A stretch of 64,000 bases of DNA from Hyphococcus sp. (GTDB taxonomy: Bacteria; Pseudomonadota; Alphaproteobacteria; Caulobacterales; Parvularculaceae): assembly GCA_028289605.1 (NCBI GenBank), contig JANQON010000012.1, positions 186,001-250,000 on the forward strand, read 5' to 3'. This document shows, piece by piece, positions 10,141 to 20,085 of this stretch. Every line of letters begins with the position of its first letter. The first letter of the stretch is position 1. Position numbers and translations under genes: made by a program. The notes under the pieces are model-generated. The model did no database searches and was not told where the DNA came from. It worked only from the letters and a program-made list of their open reading frames with translations.

Positions 10141-11418
10141 TTAATCGCCGATTTCGTCGTCTGTTTCCGGAAGATCCGAAGTTTCGCCCGGCAAAATAAG
10201 CGGCGCGATTGACGGCGTTTCCGCCGCAATCTCAGGCCGGTAGTACACAACCCGGTTTTCGTCCTCCAGCTCTCGCAGCGTTTGCGCAATGACCTCCAGG
10301 CGGAGAAACTCCTCGATATCATCGCGGACCTCCTCAAACGGCTTGGCGCTGGTCGGGCGGCGCCCCCGAACTTCCACGATATGCCAGCCATATTCGGTCT
10401 GGAACGGCGCGGCGATCTCGCCGACGGGGGTGGCGAACGCAGCCCGGGCGAAACGGCGTTCCATCATCGCCCGACTGAACCACCCGATTTCACCCCCAAG
10501 CGGGGCCGTGGACCGATCGAGGGAGCGCTCCCGGGCGATCCGCGCGAAATCGGCCCCCTCCTCCCTGAGCAAGGCAATGACCTCTTCCGCCTCCGCTTCA
10601 GACTGTACGAGAATGTGTCGTGCGCGCACCTCATCCCCGATCTGCATGATCTTGCGTTGCTCGCGATAGAAGCGCTCCACCTTCTCGGGCGTGACATCCC
10701 GGTCCAGCCGGGACTGAATGAGCGAGGCCGCGAGGATCTGGTCCCGGGCGGCGTTGACCCGGCGAAGAACGCCGGGCGAGCGGTGCAGACCGGTGTCCTG
10801 GGCGGCGCGCGCCAGGAGCCGTTGCTCTACATACCCCTCAACCATGCCGCGCTGGAAGGCGAGCGCGGGGCTCAGCCTTTCTCCAGCGGCCAGCTGGCCG
10901 TTGCCCCGCGCCGCCGCCTCAATCTCCGAAAGGTGGACGTAGCGGCCCTCGATTCGAGCCAGAATCGGATCGTCTTCATCAATCGGCGCGCGCGCATTGG
11001 CCCCGGCCGCTTCAGCCTCCCGCGATCCGGCGCGCAATTCGTCCGCGATCCACAGGCCGGAAATGACAAGCGCGATGCCCGACACAGCGCTGTAGGCCCT
11101 CCCGGTGCGCGTCGGCAGCCACAAAATCAGGCTGTAAATGACCTGCCAGGCGAGAGAGACAGCGCGTAAAAATGCCTCCCCGAACCGGCCCGCCAGCAAT
11201 TTGGTGGCGCGCCAGAGGGCCGAATCGAGGGCGGAAGCCAGCCGCCAGGTGGTAATGATGAACTTGCCGATCGCGCGCAGGACGGTGACGGCCGCAATTT
11301 GGACGCCCGCCAGCGCCAGCGACCCTGCGCGGCGCAACAGACGGCGCGCGGTGCCGCCCGCAGGGGCTGGCTTTGGCGCCTTTTTCTTCGCGAAGCTCTT
11401 GCCGTCGGGCGTATCCAT
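10141..11418 (-). CDS. Parvulin-type peptidyl-prolyl cis-trans isomerase, membrane-anchored
   Basis: Parvulin core RARHILVQSEAEAEEVIALLREEGADFARIARERSLDRSTAPLGGEIGWFSR..FQTEYGWHIVEV. Confidence 0.9.
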   Translation of the reverse strand: MDTPDGKSFAKKKAPKPAPAGGTARRLLRRAGSLALAGVQIAAVTVLRAIGKFIITTWRLASALDSALWRATKLLAGRFGEAFLRAVSLAWQVIYSLILWLPTRTGRAYSAVSGIALVISGLWIADELRAGSREAEAAGANARAPIDEDDPILARIEGRYVHLSEIEAAARGNGQLAAGERLSPALAFQRGMVEGYVEQRLLARAAQDTGLHRSPGVLRRVNAARDQILAASLIQSRLDRDVTPEKVERFYREQRKIMQIGDEVRARHILVQSEAEAEEVIALLREEGADFARIARERSLDRSTAPLGGEIGWFSRAMMERRFARAAFATPVGEIAAPFQTEYGWHIVEVRGRRPTSAKPFEEVRDDIEEFLRLEVIAQTLRELEDENRVVYYRPEIAAETPSIAPLILPGETSDLPETDDEIGD

Positions 11419-11586
11419 AGCGCGCCTACCGGGCTCCCGTTTCGTTGACAGCCACCACCCTCGTCACTATTTCTCCGGCGGCTCGCAAGGGCACAAAATC
11501 AACTTGGCCGGTGAATGACACGGCTGCCGCTCGTACGTAACGGCGCCGGCAGACACGCTTCACCGCTCCACAAAGGCCGGAACCCC

Positions 11587-14505
11587 ATGGCGCTGCTTGG
11601 AATAGCGAAAAAAATCTTTGGTTCATCCAACGACCGCCGATTAAAGCCTTTATGGCGCCGCGTCGAAGCGATCAATGCGCTAGAGGACGATATCGCCGCA
11701 CTCTCCGATGATGGCCTGATTGCCCAAACGGAAAAGTTAAAACAGCGGCATAAAGATGGGGAATCCCTCGATAAACTGCTGGAAGAGGCCTTCGCCACGG
11801 TGCGGGAGGCCGCCAAACGGGCCCTCGGCCAGCGCCATTACGACGTCCAGATGCTGGGCGGCATGGTGCTGCACCAGGGCAATATCGCCGAAATGAAGAC
11901 CGGCGAGGGCAAAACGCTCGTCGCAACGCTTCCTGTCTACCTGAACGCCCTCACCGGCCGCGGCGTCCACGTCATCACCGTAAACGACTATCTGGCCAGC
12001 CGCGACGCGGAATGGATGGGCCGGGTCTATGAGCGCCTCGGCATGAAGACCGGATGCATCGTACACGGACTTGACGACGCACAGCGTCGCGACGCTTACG
12101 CCGCAGACATCACCTACGGCACGAACAACGAATTCGGTTTCGATTATCTGCGCGACAATATGAAGACCGAGCTCAATCAAATGGTGCAGCGCGGGCATCA
12201 CTTCGCCATTGTCGACGAAGTCGACTCCATTCTGATCGACGAAGCCAGAACGCCGCTGATTATTTCCGGCCCGACAGAGGACAAATCGGAACTCTACATC
12301 ACCATCGACGGCTTCATGCCGAAGCTGGAGGAAGATGATTTCGAGATAGATGAAAAGGCGCGTACGGCGACGCTGACCGAAGAGGGCAACGAACGGATCG
12401 AAGACCTGTTGCGAGAGGCGAACCTTCTTGAGGGCGAAAACCTCTATGACTCCGGCAACATTTCCGTCGTGCACCATGTCAATCAGGCGCTGAAGGCGCA
12501 CAAGATTTTCCAGCGCGACAAAGACTATATCGTCCGCGGCGATAAGGTCGTGATCATCGACGAGTTCACCGGCCGTATGATGGAAGGCCGGCGTTGGTCG
12601 GACGGATTGCACCAGGCCGTAGAAGCCAAGGAAAAAACGGATATCCAGCCGGAGAATCAGACGCTCGCATCGATCACCTTCCAGAATTACTTCCGTCTCT
12701 ATGAGAAACTGGCCGGCATGACCGGCACGGCGCTTACCGAAGAGGCGGAATTCGACGATATCTACAAGCTGAAGACGTTCGAGATTCCCACCAACAAACC
12801 GGTTGCGCGGGAGGATCTGGACGACGAACTCTACATGACGGCCAAGGAGAAATATAAGGCCATCGTGATTCAGATCGCTGAATGCGTACAACGCGGACAG
12901 CCTGTTCTGGTCGGCACCGTATCGATCGAGAAGTCTGAAATTCTCTCACAGCTTCTGTCGGACAAAAAGTTTTTCAAAGAGACCGCCGCCACCCTGCGTG
13001 AACGCATCGCGGAGTTGAAGGACAAAGAAGTCGAGCTCAAGCAGGAACTGGAAGAGCGCGCGGCGTATCTGGACAAACTCGCCAAGAACAAGACGCCGGT
13101 TGCGCATAACGTCCTGAACGCGCGGTATCACGAACAGGAGGCGGAAATCGTCGCCCATGCCGGCGCGCCGGGCGCGGTGACGATTGCAACGAATATGGCC
13201 GGCCGCGGCACCGACATCCAGCTTGGGGGATCGGTGGATAAGTACCTCCTCGATCACTTGGAAGAAGGCGACGACGAAGAGACCATCAAGCGCAAGCGCG
13301 CCGAGATAGAAGCGAAAGTCGCGGCTGACAAAGAAAAGGCGCTCGAGGCCGGGGGGCTGTTCGTACTGGCGACAGAGCGCCACGAAAGCCGGCGCATCGA
13401 CAACCAGCTTCGCGGCCGTTCCGGCCGTCAGGGCGACCCGGGCGGCACCAAATTCTTCCTTTCGCTGGAAGACGATTTGATGCGAATCTTCGGTTCCGGC
13501 ATGGAAAAAATGTTGAAACGATTCGGCATCCAGCCCGATGAATCGATTGAGCATCCCTGGTTTACCAAAGCGGTGGAAACGGCGCAGAAGAAGGTTGAAC
13601 AGCGCAATTTCGACATGCGCAAAAACGTTCTGAAATACGATGACGTGATCAATGATCAACGTAAGGCGATCTTCGAACAGCGCATCGATTTCATGTCATC
13701 GGAAAAAGTCGACGACATTATCGACGACATGCGCGCGCAACTGGTCGACGATCTTGTCGCCGTCCACATCCCCGCCAAATCCTACGCCGAGCAATGGGAC
13801 GTGGAGGGCCTGAAAGAGGAACTAACCGAAATCTTCAGCCGCGAGTTCCCGGTGGACGAATGGGCCAAAGAAGAAGGCGTCGCCGACACGGAAATCTCAG
13901 AACGCCTCATCGAAGCGATCAACAGCCACTATGCGCGACACGCCGCTGAACTGATGGGTACGGCGCGGGAGATGGGCGACGCCGATCCCGAGACCTTCGT
14001 GCGGGGCCTTGAAAAACGCATTCTGCTGATGAACCTCGACACGAATTGGCGCGAACATCTGCAAACGCTGGATCACTTGCGCTCCGCGGTCGGTTTGCGC
14101 GGCTATGGACAGCGCGATCCGGTGAACGAGTTCAAGACGGAGGCGTTTGCGCTCTTTGAGAACCTTCTCGACGGGCTGCGCCGGGACGTAACGCGCATGT
14201 TGATGCGCGTGCGCATCCGAGGCGCCGAGCAGCCGGTCCCGCAGCCGCGGCCGGTGAAAACCATGGAAACCCACGTCAATCCGCAGACCGGCGAAAATGA
14301 AATGGCGCTCGCCGGGGCCGGCGCGCCTGTCGGCGCCGCTGCAGGCGCCGCCGGGGCGGCCGCCGGCGCTGGAACTCTCAGGGCCCGCGCCACCGCAAGT
14401 CGCATCGATCCGACCAATCCGGAGACTTGGGGCCGCGTGCCGCGCAACAGCCCCTGCCCTTGCGGCTCCGGCAAAAAATACAAGCAGTGTCACGGATCTA
14501 TTTAA
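11587..14505 (+). CDS. secA: Preprotein translocase subunit SecA
   Basis: [44 protein letters not shown]-terminal SEC-C motif [14 protein letters not shown]; start trimmed to [17 protein letters not shown]. Confidence 0.98.
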   Translation: MALLGIAKKIFGSSNDRRLKPLWRRVEAINALEDDIAALSDDGLIAQTEKLKQRHKDGESLDKLLEEAFATVREAAKRALGQRHYDVQMLGGMVLHQGNIAEMKTGEGKTLVATLPVYLNALTGRGVHVITVNDYLASRDAEWMGRVYERLGMKTGCIVHGLDDAQRRDAYAADITYGTNNEFGFDYLRDNMKTELNQMVQRGHHFAIVDEVDSILIDEARTPLIISGPTEDKSELYITIDGFMPKLEEDDFEIDEKARTATLTEEGNERIEDLLREANLLEGENLYDSGNISVVHHVNQALKAHKIFQRDKDYIVRGDKVVIIDEFTGRMMEGRRWSDGLHQAVEAKEKTDIQPENQTLASITFQNYFRLYEKLAGMTGTALTEEAEFDDIYKLKTFEIPTNKPVAREDLDDELYMTAKEKYKAIVIQIAECVQRGQPVLVGTVSIEKSEILSQLLSDKKFFKETAATLRERIAELKDKEVELKQELEERAAYLDKLAKNKTPVAHNVLNARYHEQEAEIVAHAGAPGAVTIATNMAGRGTDIQLGGSVDKYLLDHLEEGDDEETIKRKRAEIEAKVAADKEKALEAGGLFVLATERHESRRIDNQLRGRSGRQGDPGGTKFFLSLEDDLMRIFGSGMEKMLKRFGIQPDESIEHPWFTKAVETAQKKVEQRNFDMRKNVLKYDDVINDQRKAIFEQRIDFMSSEKVDDIIDDMRAQLVDDLVAVHIPAKSYAEQWDVEGLKEELTEIFSREFPVDEWAKEEGVADTEISERLIEAINSHYARHAAELMGTAREMGDADPETFVRGLEKRILLMNLDTNWREHLQTLDHLRSAVGLRGYGQRDPVNEFKTEAFALFENLLDGLRRDVTRMLMRVRIRGAEQPVPQPRPVKTMETHVNPQTGENEMALAGAGAPVGAAAGAAGAAAGAGTLRARATASRIDPTNPETWGRVPRNSPCPCGSGKKYKQCHGSI

Positions 14506-14628
14506 GCCAGCGCGTATATTGAGCTGTGCCGGGACGACGCTTGAGCTGTTTCAAAAACGGCGTATGCGGACGGACTTCCGGTCTGGTCAGTTTAGAACCT
14601 GCAATAGCAATAGTGTAGGCCGCACGCC

Positions 14629-14823
14629 CTATCCGTCATTAAGGTCGTCGCGCCCGGCCCCGTCGCTGTCGTCCTCCGCCGCCGGGATTGCGTATCCCCC
14701 GGACAGCCAGCGGTGAAGGTCGACATCGGCGCACCGCTTCGAACAAAAAGGCGCGTATTTTTCTGTCGTCGGTTCTTTGCAGATCGGACAGGTCGCAACA
14801 GTGGCCCGTTTTTCGTTGGTCAT
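14629..14823 (-). CDS. yacG: DNA gyrase inhibitor YacG
   Basis: Short zinc-binding protein CPICKEPTTEKYAPFCSKRCADVDLHRWLSGGYAIP. Confidence 0.92.
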   Translation of the reverse strand: MTNEKRATVATCPICKEPTTEKYAPFCSKRCADVDLHRWLSGGYAIPAAEDDSDGAGRDDLNDG

Positions 14824-16004
14824 TGTTCGATCACCTCAAAGCTTCTCGGATCATGGTTGTTGGACTGCGCAATGCCAAGAGCCACGCCAAAGCGATCAAA
14901 GTATTTTTCGCCGGCGCCGACGACCTCCTTCAATTGGTTGAAGAGCAGCGCCCCCGCCTGGATTTCGAGCCGCGCTGACGCCCGCGCCCTTTGTCGTCGC
15001 TCGCAAGCGCGCATGGCGCAGCGCGCCGTCCATTCGATCGTAAAGCGTCTGCCTGGGACCGGTTCAATCATCGCCGGTTCGGTCCACGCCTCCAACAATG
15101 TCGGTCCTCGGCGCTCCTTGGTCAGAACCAGAAAATTCCCGCGCGACAGGGAAAGCGAACTCACGCGCTCCAGCACGCCAAAACGCCGCTCTATGTCCGC
15201 AGCAGCTCGCTCGCGGACCGCGCGCGACTTGACCGACGGAAAATCGACGACAATCCGCCCGGCGAGGTTGCGCAATTCAATCTGACGCACGCATTCCGCC
15301 GCTGCAGCGCCAATCGTTTTTTCGCGCAACCGGTCGCTTGACGACGCGGTCATGACGCCGGTGTCAACGTCGATCGCAACAAGCGCTTCGGTTTCGTCAA
15401 TGACCAGACCGGCGCCGCCGGGCAACGCAACGCGCCGGGCGAACGCCTCATCAATCGCTTCGTCCATTTCACGAGGGCCGGACGCCGAGGTCGACCGGTT
15501 AGTCTCGATCAGGCGGCCCTCCACCCCCTCGGCTTCAAGCTCCGCGCGCAGGCGCGGCGTATCAACGACGATCCTCGCCGCCGCTTTACCGATGGCCGCA
15601 ACAGCGGCGCTCGCGGGCGAGATCATCGGTCCGGACCGGCCGGGTTCGGCGCCGGCGCCCGCCGGGCCCAGATAGTTGAGCTGCGCGCCTTTCGCCTGCC
15701 GGGAAGGCGCACGCACTTCAACCTCGATAAGGCCCCCCTCTGCAAGCTCGTTGGAAAACGACGGCTTAACAGCGAGAAATCCCGCTTGGTCGCAGCCGAT
15801 GTCGACAAAGGCCGCGCCGAGCGTCGAGTCGACGCTTTTCAAACGGCCGATGAAACGCTCTCCATAGCGCGGGGACAGATCTTGAGGCGCAGCGTACGGC
15901 GCCGGTCCGAACCAAAGACGCCGGACGCGTCCCTCATCCACCAGCGCCGCCCGGGTTTCGATGGCGCCTTCTTCAATTTCCAGAACGGCGCTCACGGGGC
16001 CCAA
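14820..16004 (-). CDS. Ribonuclease E/G family protein
   Basis: S1-like region (RYGERFIGRLKSVDSTLGAAFVDIG), ALVAIDVDTG catalytic motif, NLAGRIVVDFPS. Confidence 0.88.
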   Translation of the reverse strand: MGPVSAVLEIEEGAIETRAALVDEGRVRRLWFGPAPYAAPQDLSPRYGERFIGRLKSVDSTLGAAFVDIGCDQAGFLAVKPSFSNELAEGGLIEVEVRAPSRQAKGAQLNYLGPAGAGAEPGRSGPMISPASAAVAAIGKAAARIVVDTPRLRAELEAEGVEGRLIETNRSTSASGPREMDEAIDEAFARRVALPGGAGLVIDETEALVAIDVDTGVMTASSSDRLREKTIGAAAAECVRQIELRNLAGRIVVDFPSVKSRAVRERAAADIERRFGVLERVSSLSLSRGNFLVLTKERRGPTLLEAWTEPAMIEPVPGRRFTIEWTARCAMRACERRQRARASARLEIQAGALLFNQLKEVVGAGEKYFDRFGVALGIAQSNNHDPRSFEVIEQ

Positions 16005-16570
16005 CCGGCGCCGTTTAGCAGGTTGGCGGTTTCATAAAGCGGCAATCCCACAACATTTGGATAGGAACCGATGATGGAAATGACGTGTTTGGCGAACAGG
16101 CCCTGAATAGCGTAGCCCCCTGCCTTGCCCCGCCACTCTCCGCTGTCGATATACTCCGCCACGGCGTGCGCATCGAGAATGCGCACTTTGACCCGGGTTT
16201 CGACAAGCCGGTTCGACGCGCCGCCGCCCGGCGCCGTCAACGCGACGCCCGAATAGACCCGGTGAGATCGTCCGGACAACAAGCGCAGGCAATCCGATGC
16301 TGCTTTCGCGTCTTCGGCTTTCGGCAAAATCCGCCTTCCGCAAGCGACGACGGTATCGGCCGCCAGGACAAATGCGCCTGGGCGCGTTCGCGCAACCGCG
16401 CGCGCCTTTTCGCAGGCGACCCGCAATGCGTAGGTTTTCGGCAATTCGCCCTGATGAGGCGTTTCGTCGATATCGGCCGGGACGACTTCATCCGGCGCCG
16501 CGCCGATCTGACGAAGCAGCGCAAGACGGCGCGGGCTGGCGCTGGCCAGAATTAGGGGCGCGCGCGCCAC
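15992..16570 (-). CDS. maf: Maf-like nucleoside triphosphate pyrophosphatase
   Basis: LILASASPRRLALLRQIG, FVLAADTVVACGRRILPK, GGYAIQGLFAKHVISIIGSYPNVVGLPL. Confidence 0.95.
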   Translation of the reverse strand: MARAPLILASASPRRLALLRQIGAAPDEVVPADIDETPHQGELPKTYALRVACEKARAVARTRPGAFVLAADTVVACGRRILPKAEDAKAASDCLRLLSGRSHRVYSGVALTAPGGGASNRLVETRVKVRILDAHAVAEYIDSGEWRGKAGGYAIQGLFAKHVISIIGSYPNVVGLPLYETANLLNGAGWAP

Positions 16571-16579
16571 TCGCCCTCT

Positions 16580-16798
16580 CTATTTGAAACGATAGGTGAT
16601 GCGCCCCTTGGTCAGGTCATAAGGGGTCATTTCAACGAGGACCTTGTCGCCCGCCAGGACACGGATGCGGTTCTTGCGCATCTTGCCCGCGGTGTGGGCG
16701 ATGATTTCGTGATCATTTTCCAGTTTCACGCGGAAAGTCGCATTCGGCAGCAACTCCTCCACGGTACCCTCAAATTCCAATAGCTCTTCTTTGGCCAT
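16580..16798 (-). CDS. infA: Translation initiation factor IF-1
   Basis: [72 protein letters not shown]. Confidence 0.99.
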   Translation of the reverse strand: MAKEELLEFEGTVEELLPNATFRVKLENDHEIIAHTAGKMRKNRIRVLAGDKVLVEMTPYDLTKGRITYRFK

Positions 16799-16883
16799 TC
16801 GCTCCTCAAATCAGGCGACCCACGCCCATATGGGCCCCTTCAGGATCAGTGCGGCGGGAAAATGGGTCGGCGCGCGCTCAAAA

Positions 16884-17324
16884 TCAAGGCTTTTCATGGA
16901 GTTCAGGAAACCTCGCCTTGAGCCGCCGGTCCAATTCGTCGCGAACGCGTCGATACGCCTCGACGATGGCGTCGCGGCCGCCCCGTTCATCCGACGGATT
17001 TTCCACATTCCAGAACTCGATCGACGCGTTGGGCGCACGGTCCCGAATGGCCGTCGCCGCTTCCGGCGTCAACGCAACAATATGATTGAAAGCCGAAAGA
17101 TCGACGTCATCGAGCGCTTTCGGCTCGTGATCGTGCATCGCAACGCCGAGTTCGGCCATGACAATTTCCACAAACGGATCGAGGCCGCCCTCGTAAACGC
17201 CCGCCGAATCAACATGGGCGCCGCCAGCCTGGCGGAGCCGCAACAGGGCCGCAGCCATCGGCGAGCGCACCGAGTTCTGGTTGCAGGCGAACAGAATGTG
17301 CTGACCGTCCATCTCTCGCCTCAC
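16884..17324 (-). CDS. Low molecular weight protein-tyrosine phosphatase family protein (ArsC-like)
   Basis: P-loop CNQNSVRS (C-X5-R) near the N-terminus. Confidence 0.87.
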   Translation of the reverse strand: MRREMDGQHILFACNQNSVRSPMAAALLRLRQAGGAHVDSAGVYEGGLDPFVEIVMAELGVAMHDHEPKALDDVDLSAFNHIVALTPEAATAIRDRAPNASIEFWNVENPSDERGGRDAIVEAYRRVRDELDRRLKARFPELHEKP

Positions 17325-17812
17325 CGCATATGAAAGCTGCAGATCAGCGTAAACAGCCGCCGCGCCGTGTTCATGTCCAGATCAATTTTGTCCGCAAGGC
17401 GCTCGCGCAGAATCTCCGAGCCTTCATTATGCATCGCGCGCCGCGCCATATCGATGGTCTCTATTTGCGCCGGCGCCGCGTTCCGGATCGCATCGTAGTA
17501 ACTCTCGCACAACATAAAGTAGTCTTTGATGATTTTCCGAAACGGCGTCATGGACAGATGCACTTGTCCTAGCGCGGCGCCGCCTTGTTGGCGCACGTCA
17601 AACACCAGGCGGCGCTCGACGTTGGATAAATAAAGCTCAAAAGGCCCGTCGCCCGCCCCGATCGGCTGAAAGTAGTTGTCCTGGATGAGGTCATAAATTG
17701 CGACTTTTCTCTCATGCTCAATATCGGCGGTCGCAGGCGCGAGCGATCGCTCGTCAAGTTCGATCTTGACGATGCGCGTTCCGGCGTCAGCGGTGTCATT
17801 CCCCTCAGTCAC
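17321..17812 (-). CDS. UPF0262 family protein
   Basis: RIVKIELDERSLAPATADIEHERKVAIYDLIQDNYF..VHLSMTPFRKIIKDYFMLCESYYDAIR; family typically sits between hisD and the LMW phosphatase. Confidence 0.88.
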   Translation of the reverse strand: MTEGNDTADAGTRIVKIELDERSLAPATADIEHERKVAIYDLIQDNYFQPIGAGDGPFELYLSNVERRLVFDVRQQGGAALGQVHLSMTPFRKIIKDYFMLCESYYDAIRNAAPAQIETIDMARRAMHNEGSEILRERLADKIDLDMNTARRLFTLICSFHMR

Positions 17813-17931
17813 AGAATTTGAACGCTCCTTGCCGCGCAGTGTAGAGCGCGTTCCGTCAGATGGGAAATCCTCCGGTCAGACCGAAGTGCGCTTCCTCTCA
17901 TCATATTTTCCGCTTATTTGCCGGTTAAACA

Positions 17932-19041
17932 ATGGCGTCTAACAACGTGAACGTTGAACGGAAATCTCGGATGACGAAGAGAATGGGCGAGCGGATGGGC
18001 GCCGGGGCCGCCATGTTGGTCTCTGTTTCGCCGGTTTTGGCCCAGGCCCCGGAGGTCGGCGACGCGCCCGCCCACGCCGAGACGCAGACGGTTCCTCAAC
18101 CGGCCGACGGCGTACCAGGCCCGGTGCGCGCCATGCTGGAAGCCGCCGCCCGCACCGAAGACGCTGCCCAGGTCGCCGCCGTCGCCTATGCGGCGAGCGA
18201 GGTTTATCCCGACGACGCCGACGCGATTAACGAATATGGCGATTTCTTGCGCGCGGTAATATCGCCGCTGAGCGGATTGAGCATCGAAACGGTTCTGGTC
18301 CAGGCCGAACCAGCGGTTGTGGAACCCGTACCTGTGCCTGAAGTCCGCACCGCCGAACAGCAGATCGAGGCGGCGCCGGCCCCGAAATTTCTGGATCTCG
18401 GCGACTGGACCGGCCGGGTGAGCGCCTCAGGTCTTATCGCGTCCGGCAATTCAGAGAACGCCGCCGCGGGTCTCGTTGTGGAGGCCAATTTGCCAGACGG
18501 CGACTTCACCCACCAGTTGCGCAGTTACTTCGACTATGGCCGGTCGCGGGGCACGAAAACGCAGCAGCGCTGGGGCGGTTCCTACAAGCTCGACTATGCC
18601 ATTGACGACGATACGTTCGCCTACGGACGCTTCTCCTATGACGAAGACGAGTTTTCGGGCTTTGACTACCGGCTGTTCGCAGGGCTGGGCGCCGGTCACT
18701 GGCTTCTGCGCAACGAAAGCCTGGCGCTCAAGGTAGAAGGCGGCCCGGGCTTCCGATACGCCCCGATCGACGACACCCGAGAGGTCGACAGTCATTTCGC
18801 CTTCTATGCGGCTACCGAGCTCGACTGGATTATTCGCGACGGCTTGAAGTTCGAACAGGACGCCAACGCAACATGGTCGGACCCGACAAGCACGGTAATC
18901 TCGACCAGTACGATCACCGCCGCGTTCACCGATACGCTGTCGACGGGTTTTTCGTACATGGTGCGATACGAAACCGATCCGCCGGTCGGTCGTCTCCGGC
19001 TGGACAGGACCTTCCGCGCCAATCTCACCTACGGATTCTGA
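17932..19041 (+). CDS. DUF481 (YdiY-like) outer-membrane-type protein, copy 1
   Basis: Signal peptide (MTKRMGERMGAGAAMLVSVSPVLAQA; actual start may be 17971) and DUF481 beta-barrel pattern ...LFAGLGAGHWLL..LKVEGGPGFRYAPIDDTREV. Confidence 0.85.
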   Translation: MASNNVNVERKSRMTKRMGERMGAGAAMLVSVSPVLAQAPEVGDAPAHAETQTVPQPADGVPGPVRAMLEAAARTEDAAQVAAVAYAASEVYPDDADAINEYGDFLRAVISPLSGLSIETVLVQAEPAVVEPVPVPEVRTAEQQIEAAPAPKFLDLGDWTGRVSASGLIASGNSENAAAGLVVEANLPDGDFTHQLRSYFDYGRSRGTKTQQRWGGSYKLDYAIDDDTFAYGRFSYDEDEFSGFDYRLFAGLGAGHWLLRNESLALKVEGGPGFRYAPIDDTREVDSHFAFYAATELDWIIRDGLKFEQDANATWSDPTSTVISTSTITAAFTDTLSTGFSYMVRYETDPPVGRLRLDRTFRANLTYGF

Positions 19042-19143
19042 CGGCGGGACGCTTCGGCCGCCGGCGCCGTCATCCTTAACGAAGCCTTTAACAATTCCGA
19101 ACAATTGTTCCGGCGAAACCGTTCGCCTGGCAAAGAGGCATTG

Positions 19144-20085
19144 ATGAAACATTTTCTCGCAACAGTCGCCGCCGCGGCTTTGCTGCCCGCTGCAGCGGCC
19201 GCTGGGGACGCCGCGCTGCCCGACCTTGTGCAAGCGTTGCTGGACGAGGCCTACGCCACCGAAAACCCGGCGGAGATCGCAGCGGTGGTCAAAGCCGTCA
19301 AAGGCGTCTTTCCGGACTACGCGGACGCCATCGCCGCGCAATCGGACGCCCGTATCGCCGCCGTTACGCCGCCCGGGCCGGATCCGGAGGCGGAAGCAAC
19401 GGAGTCTGAACCGGATTATGCGGGCGCCGGCGTTTTCGCCATTCGGCCCTGGAAAGGCAAAGCTCAGGCGGGCGCCTCTTTCGCATCCGGCAACTCCGAC
19501 AATCTCGCCGTCGGCCTCTCGGTCGACGCCACGCGAACCGCGGGCGACTTCGCCCACCATGTCGCCGCCTTCATCGATATTGCGGAATCGGAGAGCGTCG
19601 TCACCCAGAAGCGATGGGGCGCGTCATACCAGCTCGACTACAGTTTCTCTGAGCGCAGTTACGGATACGCCCGCTTCGCTTATGAAGAGGATGAATTCTC
19701 CGGATTCGACTATCGCCTCTTCGCCGGCGCCGGTCTCGGTCATTTTCTCTATAAAACCGAACCCTTCACGTGGAAGGTCGAAGCCGGCCCCGGTTTTCGC
19801 TATTCGCCCATCGACGACACCAGAGAGGTCGAGGAAGAATTCGCCGCGTATGGTTCGACTGAAGTCGACTGGGTGATCAGAAACGGCGTCTTGTTCGAAC
19901 AGGACGTCAATGTCACCTGGACGGAGCCGACGACGACGGTTCAGTCAATATCGGCGCTGACGACCGATCTTACGGATTCGATTTCGACGTCGGTGTCGTT
20001 TGAATATCGGTATGAAACCGATCCGCCGGCGGGCAGGGAAAACACCGACACGGTGGCGCGCGCTTCAATCGTCTACGGATTTTAA
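19144..20085 (+). CDS. DUF481 (YdiY-like) outer-membrane-type protein, copy 2
   Basis: Signal peptide MKHFLATVAAAALLPAAAAAG and the same DUF481 pattern: EDEFSGFDYRLFAGAGLGHFLY..WKVEAGPGFRYSPIDDTREV; start trimmed to ATG 19144. Confidence 0.87.
   Translation: MKHFLATVAAAALLPAAAAAGDAALPDLVQALLDEAYATENPAEIAAVVKAVKGVFPDYADAIAAQSDARIAAVTPPGPDPEAEATESEPDYAGAGVFAIRPWKGKAQAGASFASGNSDNLAVGLSVDATRTAGDFAHHVAAFIDIAESESVVTQKRWGASYQLDYSFSERSYGYARFAYEEDEFSGFDYRLFAGAGLGHFLYKTEPFTWKVEAGPGFRYSPIDDTREVEEEFAAYGSTEVDWVIRNGVLFEQDVNVTWTEPTTTVQSISALTTDLTDSISTSVSFEYRYETDPPAGRENTDTVARASIVYGF

Noticed and set aside
11737-12891. 384-aa minus-strand ORF antisense to secA
   Set aside because: Overlaps the highly conserved SecA coding sequence; no family features.
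14330-14400. GC-rich GCCGGCGCC repeats near the end of secA
   Set aside because: Encodes the Ala/Gly linker ([20 protein letters not shown]) before the SEC-C motif; ordinary low-complexity linker.
18451-19560. 369-aa minus-strand ORF spanning both DUF481 genes
   Set aside because: Antisense to two well-supported signal-peptide-bearing paralogues; translation looks like a shadow frame.
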